Position numbers and translations under genes: made by a program
The notes under the pieces: generated by a model
Told to the model about the DNA's origin: nothing
Database searches by the model: none
The model's input: only the letters and a program-made list of their open reading frames with translations
Origin: SAR202 cluster bacterium
GTDB taxonomy: Bacteria > Chloroflexota > Dehalococcoidia > Lucifugimonadales > JASMAO01
DNA: 14,185 nucleotides
Reading direction: 5' to 3'
Assembly: GCA_030754315.1 (NCBI GenBank)
Contig: JASMAO010000205.1
Coordinates: 1 to 14,185, forward strand
Shown: in pieces, positions 5,535-12,786 of the stretch
Position numbering within the stretch: position 1 is the stretch's first letter
Layout of the letters: each line of letters opens with the position of its first letter

Positions 5535-7991
5535 ATGTCCGTAGCCAAGACTACTGCCGACTTAATAATAACGGTCCCTATTACTGGAATGACCTGTGCT
5601 GCATGTGTCACTCACGTGGGCAACGCTCTTGAAGGTATTCCAGGCGTTTCGCATGCCGTTGTCAACCTTGCAACTGAAAAGGCCACGATCCGTTCTCACA
5701 ATACAATCCCTTCTATTCCAACTCTTTCCAATGCATTAGAAGATTCCGGATACGGACTGAGAATAGAAAACATTACCCTCGCCATAGAAGGAATGACCTG
5801 CGCTGCGTGTGTTTCGCATGTGGAGTCTGCTCTTTTGTCAGTTAATGGAGTAACTAAAGCCTCCGTCAATCTTGCGACAGAAAGAGCAGGCGTGAGTTAC
5901 ATTTCGGGAATAACCTCAGTATCAGATATGAGAGCCTCCGTGGGCGAAAGCGGGTATCAAGCGACACGTGTTGACGAAGGTGAATATGATTACGGCTCGA
6001 CTGAGAGGGAAACCAAAGATCTCATTCGCCGAATGTCCGTGAGTTTAGCGGGAGCTATTCTCATCATGGCAATCATGCTAATACCTGAAATTAGCAATCT
6101 ATTTCCATTCGAATCCAAACTGGTGCTGCTTGTATTGGCAACACCTGTCCAAATATGGGCAGCCAGAGAATTCTATTTGAGTGCATGGGGAGCCCTGAAG
6201 CACCGAACCAGCAATATGAACACTTTGGTGGCAGTTGGTACGTCCGCGGCATATGGATACAGCTTAGCCGTGACAATTTTAAGTCTGGCTGGAATAAATA
6301 TCGGAGAAGGACACACATATTTCGATGCCTCTTGCGCGATCATTGGTCTCGTTCTACTAGGTAGATTGCTCGAATCAAAGGCCCGTAGGCGTGCAGCAGG
6401 TTCTATTAAATCACTCATTGAAATGAACCCGGACAAAGCCAGGCTCATCAGGAAAGGGGAGGTCACTGTGTCCGTTGAGGAAGTGATTGTTGGTGACGTG
6501 GTGATCGTCCGACCTGGAGAGCGCTTCCCGGTTGATGGGATTGTCAGTGAAGGCTCCGGATCAGTAGACGAATCCATGCTTACGGGGGAAAGCCTACCGG
6601 TACAAAAGAAACCGGGGGACCAAGTCTTCGGGGCAACAATCAACGGCTCTGGTAGCCTGATATACACAGCTTCAAGAGTAGGGAGAGATACCGCTCACGC
6701 CAGAATCGTGCAACTGGTAGAAGAGGCACAGGGATCCAAAGCGCCGGTACAAAGGCTTGCTGATACAGTTTCTTCTTATTTTGTCCCCATCATTTTGACA
6801 GTAGCTATCCTCACATTCATTACATGGCTGCTGATTGGTCCATCTCCGTCTTATCTGTCTGCCATAAAGACGTCGGTCGCAGTGTTGGTCATAGCATGTC
6901 CATGTGCAATGGGTTTGGCTACTCCAACGGCTGTCATGGTCGGTACCGGAAGAGGAGCGTCCATGGGGGTACTGTTTCGGAATGCCGAGTCACTGGAGCA
7001 AATGCAGAAAATTGGCACGATGGTATTTGATAAGACGGGAACATTAACAATGGGAATGCCTTCAGTCACAGATATAGTCCCTGGCGGAAACCTGTCATCA
7101 AAAGAATTGTTGAGACTAGCTGGTTCCGTAGAAGCCAGGTCAGAGCACCCATTGGCAGCAGCAGTTTTAAGAAAATGTGAGGAGGAAAATGTCTCCCTAA
7201 TAAAGGTGACGGAATTTGAAGCAACACCGGGTATGGGCGCAGTAGCAGTTGTAGAAGGTAAATCGGTTGCGGTTGGCAGTGTAGCGTTCATGAGATCTAG
7301 AGGTCTTCGGCCAGCTTCAAGCGAATCAACTTTAGGTGAAGCCCTCGTGACGGTAGATGGAAAAATCAACGGGAAAATCAAGTTTTCTGACGAGCCTCGC
7401 GAGGAGTCCCTTCCAACTGTGTCTGCACTCCAGGAGATGGGCATCAACGTTGTTCTTCTTAGCGGTGATCGAAGGCAGGTGGTGGAATCAGTCGCTGAAC
7501 AACTGGGCATAACTCGAGTGGAATCAGAAATATTGCCCAGTGAGAAAGCGAATCGGATACGAAAGTTTCAAGCAGAGGGTCAAATAGTGGCTATGGTAGG
7601 AGATGGCATCAATGACTCACCGGCGTTGGCCCAGGCAGATGTTGGCATAGCCATAGGAGGAGGAACAGATGCCGCGATAGAAGCGTCCGATGTAACACTT
7701 GTTCGAAATGATCTCACCTTAATAGCAGATGCCGTGTCACTTAGTAGGGCTTCAATTCACACAATCAGGCAGAACTTGATATGGGCCTTTGGCTATAATA
7801 TTTTCCTCGTGCCTTTAGCTGCCGGCGTGATGTATCCATTTTTTCAGAGTGATGTTCCAACAGTTCTTACCCCTCTACTAGGTGATCACGGGTTCCTGAA
7901 CCCTATAGCAGCTGCGGGAGCAATGGCACTCAGTTCCGTAAGCGTGGTGTTAAACTCACTGAGGTTGAGTAGCGTTCCTCTAAAGAACTAA
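5535..7991 (+). CDS. copA: Cu(+)-exporting P1B-type ATPase (CopA)
   Basis: This inner-membrane pump expels Cu(+) (possibly Ag(+)) using ATP. It is 818 aa with a complete plan. Two HMA metal-binding domains have MTCAAC sites (Cys21/24 and Cys89/92). The actuator loop carries TGES (350-353). The transmembrane copper site is CPC (455-457), with the partner motifs Tyr754-Asn755 and Met797/Ser800-Ser801, which are diagnostic of the Cu(+) subclass. The phosphorylated residue is Asp499 (DKTGT). The nucleotide-binding HP is at 538-539, and the hinge GDGIND is at 689-694. The ATG at 5535 has only a weak ribosome site (AGGA directly before it, GGGG ten bases away), so initiation may be inefficient. No CsoR, CueR or CopY gene or clear operator was seen nearby. 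A YHS protein gene follows after 48 bases and is likely cotranscribed. Confidence 0.97.
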   Translation: MSVAKTTADLIITVPITGMTCAACVTHVGNALEGIPGVSHAVVNLATEKATIRSHNTIPSIPTLSNALEDSGYGLRIENITLAIEGMTCAACVSHVESALLSVNGVTKASVNLATERAGVSYISGITSVSDMRASVGESGYQATRVDEGEYDYGSTERETKDLIRRMSVSLAGAILIMAIMLIPEISNLFPFESKLVLLVLATPVQIWAAREFYLSAWGALKHRTSNMNTLVAVGTSAAYGYSLAVTILSLAGINIGEGHTYFDASCAIIGLVLLGRLLESKARRRAAGSIKSLIEMNPDKARLIRKGEVTVSVEEVIVGDVVIVRPGERFPVDGIVSEGSGSVDESMLTGESLPVQKKPGDQVFGATINGSGSLIYTASRVGRDTAHARIVQLVEEAQGSKAPVQRLADTVSSYFVPIILTVAILTFITWLLIGPSPSYLSAIKTSVAVLVIACPCAMGLATPTAVMVGTGRGASMGVLFRNAESLEQMQKIGTMVFDKTGTLTMGMPSVTDIVPGGNLSSKELLRLAGSVEARSEHPLAAAVLRKCEEENVSLIKVTEFEATPGMGAVAVVEGKSVAVGSVAFMRSRGLRPASSESTLGEALVTVDGKINGKIKFSDEPREESLPTVSALQEMGINVVLLSGDRRQVVESVAEQLGITRVESEILPSEKANRIRKFQAEGQIVAMVGDGINDSPALAQADVGIAIGGGTDAAIEASDVTLVRNDLTLIADAVSLSRASIHTIRQNLIWAFGYNIFLVPLAAGVMYPFFQSDVPTVLTPLLGDHGFLNPIAAAGAMALSSVSVVLNSLRLSSVPLKN

Positions 7992-8039
7992 TGAACACTG
8001 TCACTTTGAATCAGCCCAGAAGTTAAGAGTAGCTAAATT

Positions 8040-8243
8040 ATGAAAATTCCGTTGTTCGGCAGAAAACAGATGGATTCAGCTAGGGATCCCGTGTGTCATA
8101 TGGATGTGGACACAAATGATCCAATGGGCGGAGCATGGAAACATGATAGTGAAACTTACTACTTTTGCGGCCCGGGATGTAACAAAGCATTTCAAAAAGA
8201 GCCAAATGCATATCTATCCGGCGAGAAGAAAATCGATATGTAA
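8040..8243 (+). CDS. Small YHS-domain protein
   Basis: A 67-residue protein almost entirely made of a YHS domain: DPVCHMDVD (16-24), then SETYYFCGPGCNKAF (37-51) and P55 with A57-Y58 (NAYL). Cys19, Cys43 and Cys47 are the likely metal ligands. YHS domains are often fused to or encoded beside copper and heavy-metal ATPases and are thought to bind or sense the metal. Here the gene follows copA by 48 bases, so a free-standing copper-binding partner of CopA is a reasonable inference. The start ATG has a weak AAGAG before it, fitting translation from the copA transcript. There is no signal peptide, so it should be cytoplasmic. Confidence 0.88.
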   Translation: MKIPLFGRKQMDSARDPVCHMDVDTNDPMGGAWKHDSETYYFCGPGCNKAFQKEPNAYLSGEKKIDM

Positions 8244-8247
8244 AGCC

Positions 8248-8265
8248 CTCTCTTGAGAGAGTTTT
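8248..8265 (+). terminator. Weak terminator-like hairpin after the YHS gene
   Basis: CTCTC-TTGA-GAGAG forms a 5-bp stem followed by TTTT, just after the YHS stop codon. It would end the copA-YHS transcript before the tRNA gene. The stem is short, so efficiency is doubtful. Confidence 0.42.
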
Positions 8266-8277
8266 ACAATAACAACC

Positions 8278-8283
8278 TATAAT
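8278..8283 (+). promoter_or_regulatory. -10 box of the tRNA-Leu promoter
   Basis: A perfect TATAAT lies 15 bases before the tRNA 5' end. A TTGAGA at 8253-8258 could be the -35 box but with a long 19-base spacer, and it overlaps the hairpin of the preceding terminator. Confidence 0.55.
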
Positions 8284-8298
8284 TAATATTTTCCTCGT

Positions 8299-8384
8299 GC
8301 CGAAGTGGCGGAATGGTAGACGCGGCGGTCTCAAAAACCGTTGGGATAAAACCCGTGGGAGTTCGAGTCTCCCCTTCGGCACCA
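8299..8384 (+). tRNA. tRNA-Leu (anticodon CAA)
   Basis: The cloverleaf is complete. The 7-bp acceptor stem is GCCGAAG with CTTCGGC, the discriminator is A, and CCA is encoded at 8382-8384. The anticodon stem GCGGT/ACCGT encloses the loop CTCAAAA with anticodon CAA at 8332-8334, reading UUG. The D-loop has the GGAATGGTAGACGC pattern of leucine tRNAs. The long variable arm of class II is present (TTGGG...CCCGT), and the T-arm is GGGAG-TTCGAGT-CTCCC. It stands alone, with its own -10 box. Confidence 0.97.
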
Positions 8385-8510
8385 CTAGGAAGAGGCGGAG
8401 AAATAGGGTCTCAAAGCCAGTCTACGTCCGAAACAGGAGCAAAGTCCCAACGTAATTAGGACGAAGATAGCTGAATGCACCTTGCAAATCACTGATGGAG
8501 GATAGTCGCT

Positions 8511-9266
8511 ATGCCGTTTTACGAAAGAGGACCCGTCCATATCTACTACGAAGAGATCGGTTCAGGCTTTCCTCTATTGATCATTCCCGGCGGTGGACTC
8601 AATTCCTCAATCTCGTCTCTGCAGACTGCCGTTCCATTCAATCCCATGGAACGATACAAGGATGACTTCCGCTGTGTATCTGCTGACTTGCGCAATGCAG
8701 ACACAGGCCAGTCCATTGGCCCGCTGGAGATTGATCGCCCCTGGGATGCCTACTCTGACGATCAGCTTGGGCTAATGGATCACCTTGGCATCCGAGAATT
8801 CTTGGTCATGGGTTTCTGCATCGGGGGGCCGATGATCCACAACTTAATCAGGCTGGCTCCAGATCGAGTCGTCGCCGCTGCGATGATGCAGCCCAGCGGT
8901 TTTAGTCCTGAGTACCCTGACCTTTTTTACCAGAACAACACAGAGCGCTGGGGCCCGCCGCTATGTGAAAAACTCTCTGACATCACTATTGATAAGGTCC
9001 ATGACTTCCTCACAAGCATGTATTCCACACGTGGGAATTTCGTTTTCACAGTGTCGCGCGACTTTGTACGGTCGCTTCAAACGCCCCTTCTGATAGCGCC
9101 CGACAACGTCCCAGCACACCCATATGAGATCGCCATGGAGGTCGCGGACCTTGCCCCGCATGCTGAGACAACGATTTTCCCATGGAAGGATTCTCAAGAG
9201 CACATCGATGAAGTCGTAAATCACGCGCGCCGTTTTCTCAAGGCGCACGAGCCCATTACGGACTAA
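8511..9266 (+). CDS. Alpha/beta hydrolase with cysteine nucleophile
   Basis: This 251-aa cytoplasmic hydrolase is of the alpha/beta fold. The ATG has GGAGG nine bases upstream. Fold marks are the oxyanion turn PGGG (26-29), the nucleophile elbow MGFCIGG (100-106), a likely acid Asp198 (IAPDNVPAH) and a likely base His231 (SQEHIDEV). The elbow has Cys103 where most relatives have serine. Cysteine is the rule in dienelactone hydrolases, whose elbow also reads GxCxGG, but the rest of this protein looks more like the general hydrolase family. Lactone or ester hydrolysis is therefore the best guess, with substrate unknown. It is the first gene after the tRNA and faces the convergent beta-propeller gene. 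It shares its N-terminal style (MPxY, then a Tyr pair) with the decayed hydrolase at 12481. Confidence 0.85.
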   Translation: MPFYERGPVHIYYEEIGSGFPLLIIPGGGLNSSISSLQTAVPFNPMERYKDDFRCVSADLRNADTGQSIGPLEIDRPWDAYSDDQLGLMDHLGIREFLVMGFCIGGPMIHNLIRLAPDRVVAAAMMQPSGFSPEYPDLFYQNNTERWGPPLCEKLSDITIDKVHDFLTSMYSTRGNFVFTVSRDFVRSLQTPLLIAPDNVPAHPYEIAMEVADLAPHAETTIFPWKDSQEHIDEVVNHARRFLKAHEPITD

Positions 9267-9329
9267 GAATTCTGGATTCCTAGCAAAAGAATGGAAGAAT
9301 CCACTATCGCTATTGCCTATCCCAGCTGG

Positions 9330-10025
9330 TTAGACAATATAGCCTATTTCTGGATACCCTCGCATGCCCTCGGCGACAGGAAAATCAGCGTCCGAGTACC
9401 AGAGTGTCCCATCTTTTATGCTAAGCCCATGCGGGTCTGGCCCGTCCCCCGGCAGTTCGATGCGCTCCATTTCCTTGCCGGTTGCCTTTTCGTACTTGAC
9501 TATTATTTTATCTGCTCGATCAGCGCACCAGATACCATCTCCATCCTTTGCTAACCCATGAAGTACATTTAATTCACAAGGGAATTTTTGAAGTACTTCA
9601 TAAGTTGAACCGTCTATCAGCATTATTGCTTTTGGGCTGAATGCTGTTATCCATAAGTTGCCATCATCCCATTCAATCCCGTGAATACCACCGCCGTCGG
9701 GTGTAGGGAAAAAATCCACGGTTTCTCCAGTAGCAATGTCTACTTTCCGCACATTTGCCACATGGTCATCATAAGGTCTCTTAGGTCTGGCAGTAGCACC
9801 AGAGTTAGAATTACAAGCTGTCCAGATGTACCCGTCACTTATGGTTATGCCAGAACCGTTAACTGTTTCCGTCCATATAACTCTTTTAACTGAACCTTTT
9901 TCATTCAGAACAAAAACATCGTCTGTAAGTTGGTCCATAACGTATAACTCATCGCCATACCACTGTAGTCCATTGGGCATCCGGACTGGGCTTCGGTAGA
10001 GGGATTTCACTTCTTTTGAAGTCAT
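9330..10025 (-). CDS. Beta-propeller protein (NHL/SMP-30/Vgb-like repeats)
   Basis: The 231-aa protein is built of repeats. The pattern G-[LI]-x4-DG-x-[IL]-[WY] recurs five times: NGLQWYGDELYVMD (18-31), SGITISDGYIWTAC (58-71), HGIEWDDGNLWITA (115-128), HGLAKDGDGIWCAD (156-169) and HGLSIKDGTLWYSD (199-212). It resembles one propeller domain of the streptogramin-lyase or SMP-30/NHL type. There is no signal peptide, so it is probably cytoplasmic. Two adjacent starts (GTG at 10028, ATG at 10025) share the site AAGGAG; the ATG has the better spacing of 8 bases. It could be a lactonase, a lyase or a binding protein; no catalytic set is clear. It is convergent with the alpha/beta hydrolase, with 63 bases between the stops. 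Confidence 0.78.
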   Translation of the reverse strand: MTSKEVKSLYRSPVRMPNGLQWYGDELYVMDQLTDDVFVLNEKGSVKRVIWTETVNGSGITISDGYIWTACNSNSGATARPKRPYDDHVANVRKVDIATGETVDFFPTPDGGGIHGIEWDDGNLWITAFSPKAIMLIDGSTYEVLQKFPCELNVLHGLAKDGDGIWCADRADKIIVKYEKATGKEMERIELPGDGPDPHGLSIKDGTLWYSDADFPVAEGMRGYPEIGYIV

Positions 10026-10028
10026 CAC

Positions 10029-10536
10029 GTCATCTCCTTATAAAGGTGCCTCAGCTTTAGTTTTACGATTACTTTGGCGCTGTTGCAAGCACTCTCTAGC
10101 ATGGTTGAATCATATTCAAAATAGATCTGTTCCACAGAACGTTGTTGGCAAAACCAGTGCCTGACTTATATTGGCATTGATGCGGGTGGTTTCAGATCAT
10201 TAAGATACATAGATGATATTTCATCATCACTGATCATTAAAGTCTTCTTAATCCACAAAATGAAGGGAGAGTTTAGCTGCGCAAAATCCATGGACTCATT
10301 CTGAGGTGCGAATAAAAATGACTCATGACTGAGAATCCGAAATCCATTCTAGGAGCCAATTCACCGATTGGAAAAGTTGATGCGATATGATTTTTCTCCC
10401 ATACATCAATTGAGGGGCTAGCCTTTACAATAGGGAAGATTCGAACGTGAGGTGCTCTCCTATGAAGACACCTCATTAGGATTAATCCTGATTAAGGACA
10501 CGTAACAAGATTTATGATGAGGGCGCAGGCTACACA
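10029..10536. other. Long intergenic region with inverted repeats
   Basis: These 508 bases lie between the divergent beta-propeller and flavin-monooxygenase genes and presumably hold both promoters. Several short open frames on the minus strand (for example within 10273-10476) have no ribosome site and no recognisable product. Two dyads are near the monooxygenase end: TGAGGTG-N14-CACCTCA and AGGATTAATCCT. Broken minus-strand frames around 10060-10480 could be the remains of a gene, but this is not supported by any recognised motif. Confidence 0.5.
10448..10489. promoter_or_regulatory. Two adjacent dyads upstream of the flavin monooxygenase
   Basis: A 7-bp inverted repeat, TGAGGTG and CACCTCA separated by 14 bases (10448-10475), is followed three bases later by a perfect 12-bp palindrome AGGATTAATCCT (10478-10489). 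They end 47 bases before the start codon, a usual place for operators of catabolic regulators. No regulator gene is in the window. Confidence 0.42.
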
Positions 10537-11694
10537 ATGACAAAGCCAGAGGAGTTGGCACGAAGAGCGGCACAACTCATTCCTGCGTTGCGCGAGCGTG
10601 CCACCCGAACTGAGGAACTGCGACGGATTCCGAAGGAGACTATAGACGACCTTCACGCCACGGGACTTTTAAGGGCCGCACAACCTAGGCGTTTCGGTGG
10701 AATGGGTCTCGACCTCGACGTTGTCTTCCAAATAGCGACGGAATTTGGGCGTGGCTGCGGTTCTACGGCCTGGACCTACTCTGTTTGGGCAAGTCATAAC
10801 TGGCTGGTAGGAGCGTTTCCTGAGCAGGCCCAACGAGAATATTGGGCCAACTCGGCAAACGTGCTGTCATCCTCCTCTTTCAATACTTCGAACTCGAAGT
10901 TAACTGCAACCGTAGGTGGATACAAACTGAGTGGGCATTGGAGGTTCGCCAGCGGCTGCGATGAAGCTAGCTGGGTGATGCTCGGGGGAATCGGCCCGGA
11001 AGGTCTACTATACTTACTGATTCCGAAATCAGACTATATCATCGAGGATACCTGGTACGTTTCGGGGCTTCGCGGCACTGGCAGCAAGGATATCGTTGTC
11101 GAAGATGCTTTTATTCCCGAGTATCGGGCGGTACTCGAAACGGATATACAGGACGCGCGGTCTCCAGGCCGCAGCGTTCATGACACGGCAAATTATCGTG
11201 TTCCGATGGGATCTATCTTGCCGTACACCCTAGCTTCGCCGATCATAGGCATGGCTCAAGGCACCATTGAAGAGTTCGAGAACTACACGAGACAACGGGT
11301 GTTCGCAAGATCGGGCCAAAAGGTGGGAGAGTTCACCACTATTCACGTGCGACTTGCCGAGTCTGAAGCCGAGGTCCGAGCGGCTCAACTGATGATGCTA
11401 AAGGACTGCAGGGAGCTATTCGAACTGGGACACCGAGGCGAAATGCCCGCCATAGACGACCGCGCTCGGTACCGCCGCGATCAAGCCTATGTAGTCAAGT
11501 TATGCATACGAGCCGTGAACCGGCTCTTCGAAGCAGGTGGGGGATATGCCCTCTTCGATTCCAGCCCGTTGCAACGCTTTCACAGAGATGCCCATGCAGC
11601 CTCACATCACAGTTCGTTATCCTGGGATGTCGCGGCTGAAGAGTATGGTCAGGTAAGAATGGGCATCCAATTACCAGATTCTACGATGATTTGA
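10537..11694 (+). CDS. Flavin-dependent monooxygenase, acyl-CoA-dehydrogenase fold (HsaA-like)
   Basis: The 385-aa protein has the acyl-CoA dehydrogenase fold throughout. The N-terminal helices (1-75) include PKETIDDLHATGLLRAAQP and RRFGGMG (51-57). The middle beta domain has LSGHWRFASGCDEASW (131-146) and the turn LRGTGSKDIVVED (178-190). The C-terminal helices end with LQRFHRDAHAASHH (345-358). The last motif and the lack of a catalytic glutamate pattern point to the oxygenase branch (HsaA, pigment-hydroxylase and group D type), which uses reduced flavin from a separate reductase to hydroxylate aromatic or phenolic substrates. No reductase is in the window. The start has a modest AGG seven bases upstream. 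A VOC protein and an enolase-type protein follow in the same direction but with wide gaps. Confidence 0.85.
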   Translation: MTKPEELARRAAQLIPALRERATRTEELRRIPKETIDDLHATGLLRAAQPRRFGGMGLDLDVVFQIATEFGRGCGSTAWTYSVWASHNWLVGAFPEQAQREYWANSANVLSSSSFNTSNSKLTATVGGYKLSGHWRFASGCDEASWVMLGGIGPEGLLYLLIPKSDYIIEDTWYVSGLRGTGSKDIVVEDAFIPEYRAVLETDIQDARSPGRSVHDTANYRVPMGSILPYTLASPIIGMAQGTIEEFENYTRQRVFARSGQKVGEFTTIHVRLAESEAEVRAAQLMMLKDCRELFELGHRGEMPAIDDRARYRRDQAYVVKLCIRAVNRLFEAGGGYALFDSSPLQRFHRDAHAASHHSSLSWDVAAEEYGQVRMGIQLPDSTMI

Positions 11695-11977
11695 CGGATC
11701 ATCCAGAAGGAGTATGGCCGACGTTCGCCACCCGGATACGAATCTGATCCGCTGGCATTGGAATCAATCGTCACGAGTTTCATTTGGCCGCCACACCTAA
11801 CTGAGCAGAGTTCATGCCTAACCCATCTGTGTGGAAAACTGATGTTGAGATCTTCAAAAAGAACAGGGCAGCCATCCAGGAATTCTTCTGAAATAGGGAC
11901 GGCACGATCAATTAGGTAACCACTGTAGCGATCAGGAATCTGAAAAGAAATTAGGAGCGACCGAAAGGAACCCGCAT
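11695..11977. other. Intergenic region, possible eroded sequence
   Basis: These 283 bases between the monooxygenase and the VOC gene hold only tiny frames. Examples are a 28-codon frame at 11713 close behind AGAAGGAG and a 25-codon frame at 11814 (MPNPSVWKTDVEIFKKN and on). Neither is recognised. A minus-strand frame crossing here runs into both flanking genes and has no ribosome site. It may be gene debris or a leader. Confidence 0.4.
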
Positions 11978-12412
11978 ATGAAGAAACGTACTGACAATCC
12001 ATGGATGTCCGCCACCGATTACGGCCACTCTCTTCCGACATTCACGATCAATCTCCTGGTTAGGAACGTAGCTGCGGGTGTCGAGTTCTATGAGGCCGTG
12101 CTGGGCGGTACGGAGCACTACCAAGATGAGGACTTTGCAGCTCTGAATGTCGCGGGCTTAGAGTTCATGCTCCATGCGGATCACACGTACGAAACCCATC
12201 CTTGGGTAGCACCCTTAGAAGCAGGAAAGCGAAGAGGACTCGGAGTGGAACTGCGCCTCTTGGGACTAGACCCGGACAAAGTGGAGACTTTGGCTCGGCA
12301 TAACGGTGCGGTTCTCATAGCACCGGCCACCGACAAACCCCACGGCTGGCGAGAAACCATGGTCCAGGACCCAGACGGTTACATCTGGGCAGTCGGGATA
12401 AAGATAAACTGA
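11978..12412 (+). CDS. VOC (glyoxalase/dioxygenase fold) protein
   Basis: This 144-aa protein has one vicinal-oxygen-chelate domain made of two beta-alpha-beta3 modules. The first strand is FTINLLVRNVAAGVEFYEAVLG (22-43). The second module starts at GLGVELRLLGLD (87-98) and ends at the typical MVQDPDGYIWAVG (128-140). Of the usual metal ligands, the His/Gln at the first strand is Asn25 here and the final Glu is replaced by Trp/Ala, so classic glyoxalase I chemistry is unlikely. Relatives include isomerases, extradiol dioxygenases and binding proteins. The ATG at 11978 has AAAGGA about eight bases upstream; an in-frame ATG at 12005 would remove an unconserved tail. Its place after the flavin monooxygenase suggests a role in the same degradation route. 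Confidence 0.85.
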   Translation: MKKRTDNPWMSATDYGHSLPTFTINLLVRNVAAGVEFYEAVLGGTEHYQDEDFAALNVAGLEFMLHADHTYETHPWVAPLEAGKRRGLGVELRLLGLDPDKVETLARHNGAVLIAPATDKPHGWRETMVQDPDGYIWAVGIKIN

Positions 12413-12480
12413 TCTTCGAACCCCGGTGACTCCTTACGCCGACGCATGAGAAGGATGCCATAATACAAACAGACTTAAAT

Positions 12481-12732
12481 ATGCCATATATACGTGCCGA
12501 TAATTGCCTCGTTCACTATCAAGTCAAAGATGCGTTACAAGCGTTAGGGCAACTCCATGGTTTCAGTGGCAGTTTGGTTAACTTCAGCTCTGAACCGTAC
12601 CTGCAGTTGGTAGAGAATTGCACCTCAATATAGATAGTTTTACGGGTCCATGGTTTTAGTATGAAACCATGTGTTTCGGACGGCTACCAGGTTAAATGTT
12701 TTGTAGATGATTTACTTGCAGTACTCCGTTAG
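12481..12732 (+). pseudogene. Decayed N-terminal fragment of an alpha/beta hydrolase
   Basis: Reading from ATG 12481, one frame gives 50 codons, a TAG at 12631-12633, then 32 more codons in the same frame to TAG at 12730. The pieces match the opening of alpha/beta hydrolases in order. MPYIRADNCLVHYQV is the first strand. LHGFSGSLVNFSS (25-37) is the His-Gly oxyanion turn. After the stop, RVHGFSMKP stands where RGHGxSxxP is usual. YQVKCFVDDLLAVLR (69-83) is the helix before the nucleophile strand. The stretch before LHG (where PxLVLL is expected) is degraded. The gene breaks off before the nucleophile elbow, so no catalytic residue remains. A functional product is very unlikely. Confidence 0.75.
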
Positions 12733-12786
12733 TGATAAATTTAATGTTTGACGTTGCATTCAGAGTAATTACTCAAAGGATTTGAA

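Noticed and set aside
6173..7510. Long minus-strand frames opposite copA
   Set aside because: copA is unambiguous on the plus strand; the opposite frames arise from its codon bias and show no family motifs.
9273..9303. TGGATTC/GAATCCA stem between the convergent genes as a terminator
   Set aside because: The 17-base loop and absence of a T-run on either strand make it a poor terminator.
10129..10140. GTTC-CACA-GAAC inverted repeat as a second LexA-type box
   Set aside because: The spacer differs from the lexA promoter dyad (4 against 1 base), and the neighbouring genes have no link to DNA damage.
10273..10476. 67-residue minus-strand frame in the long spacer
   Set aside because: No ribosome site, no recognisable motif, and it overlaps the dyads ahead of the monooxygenase; kept only as possible debris.
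11649..12041. 130-residue minus-strand frame between monooxygenase and VOC genes
   Set aside because: It overlaps the ends of two sound plus-strand genes, has no ribosome site and no family resemblance.
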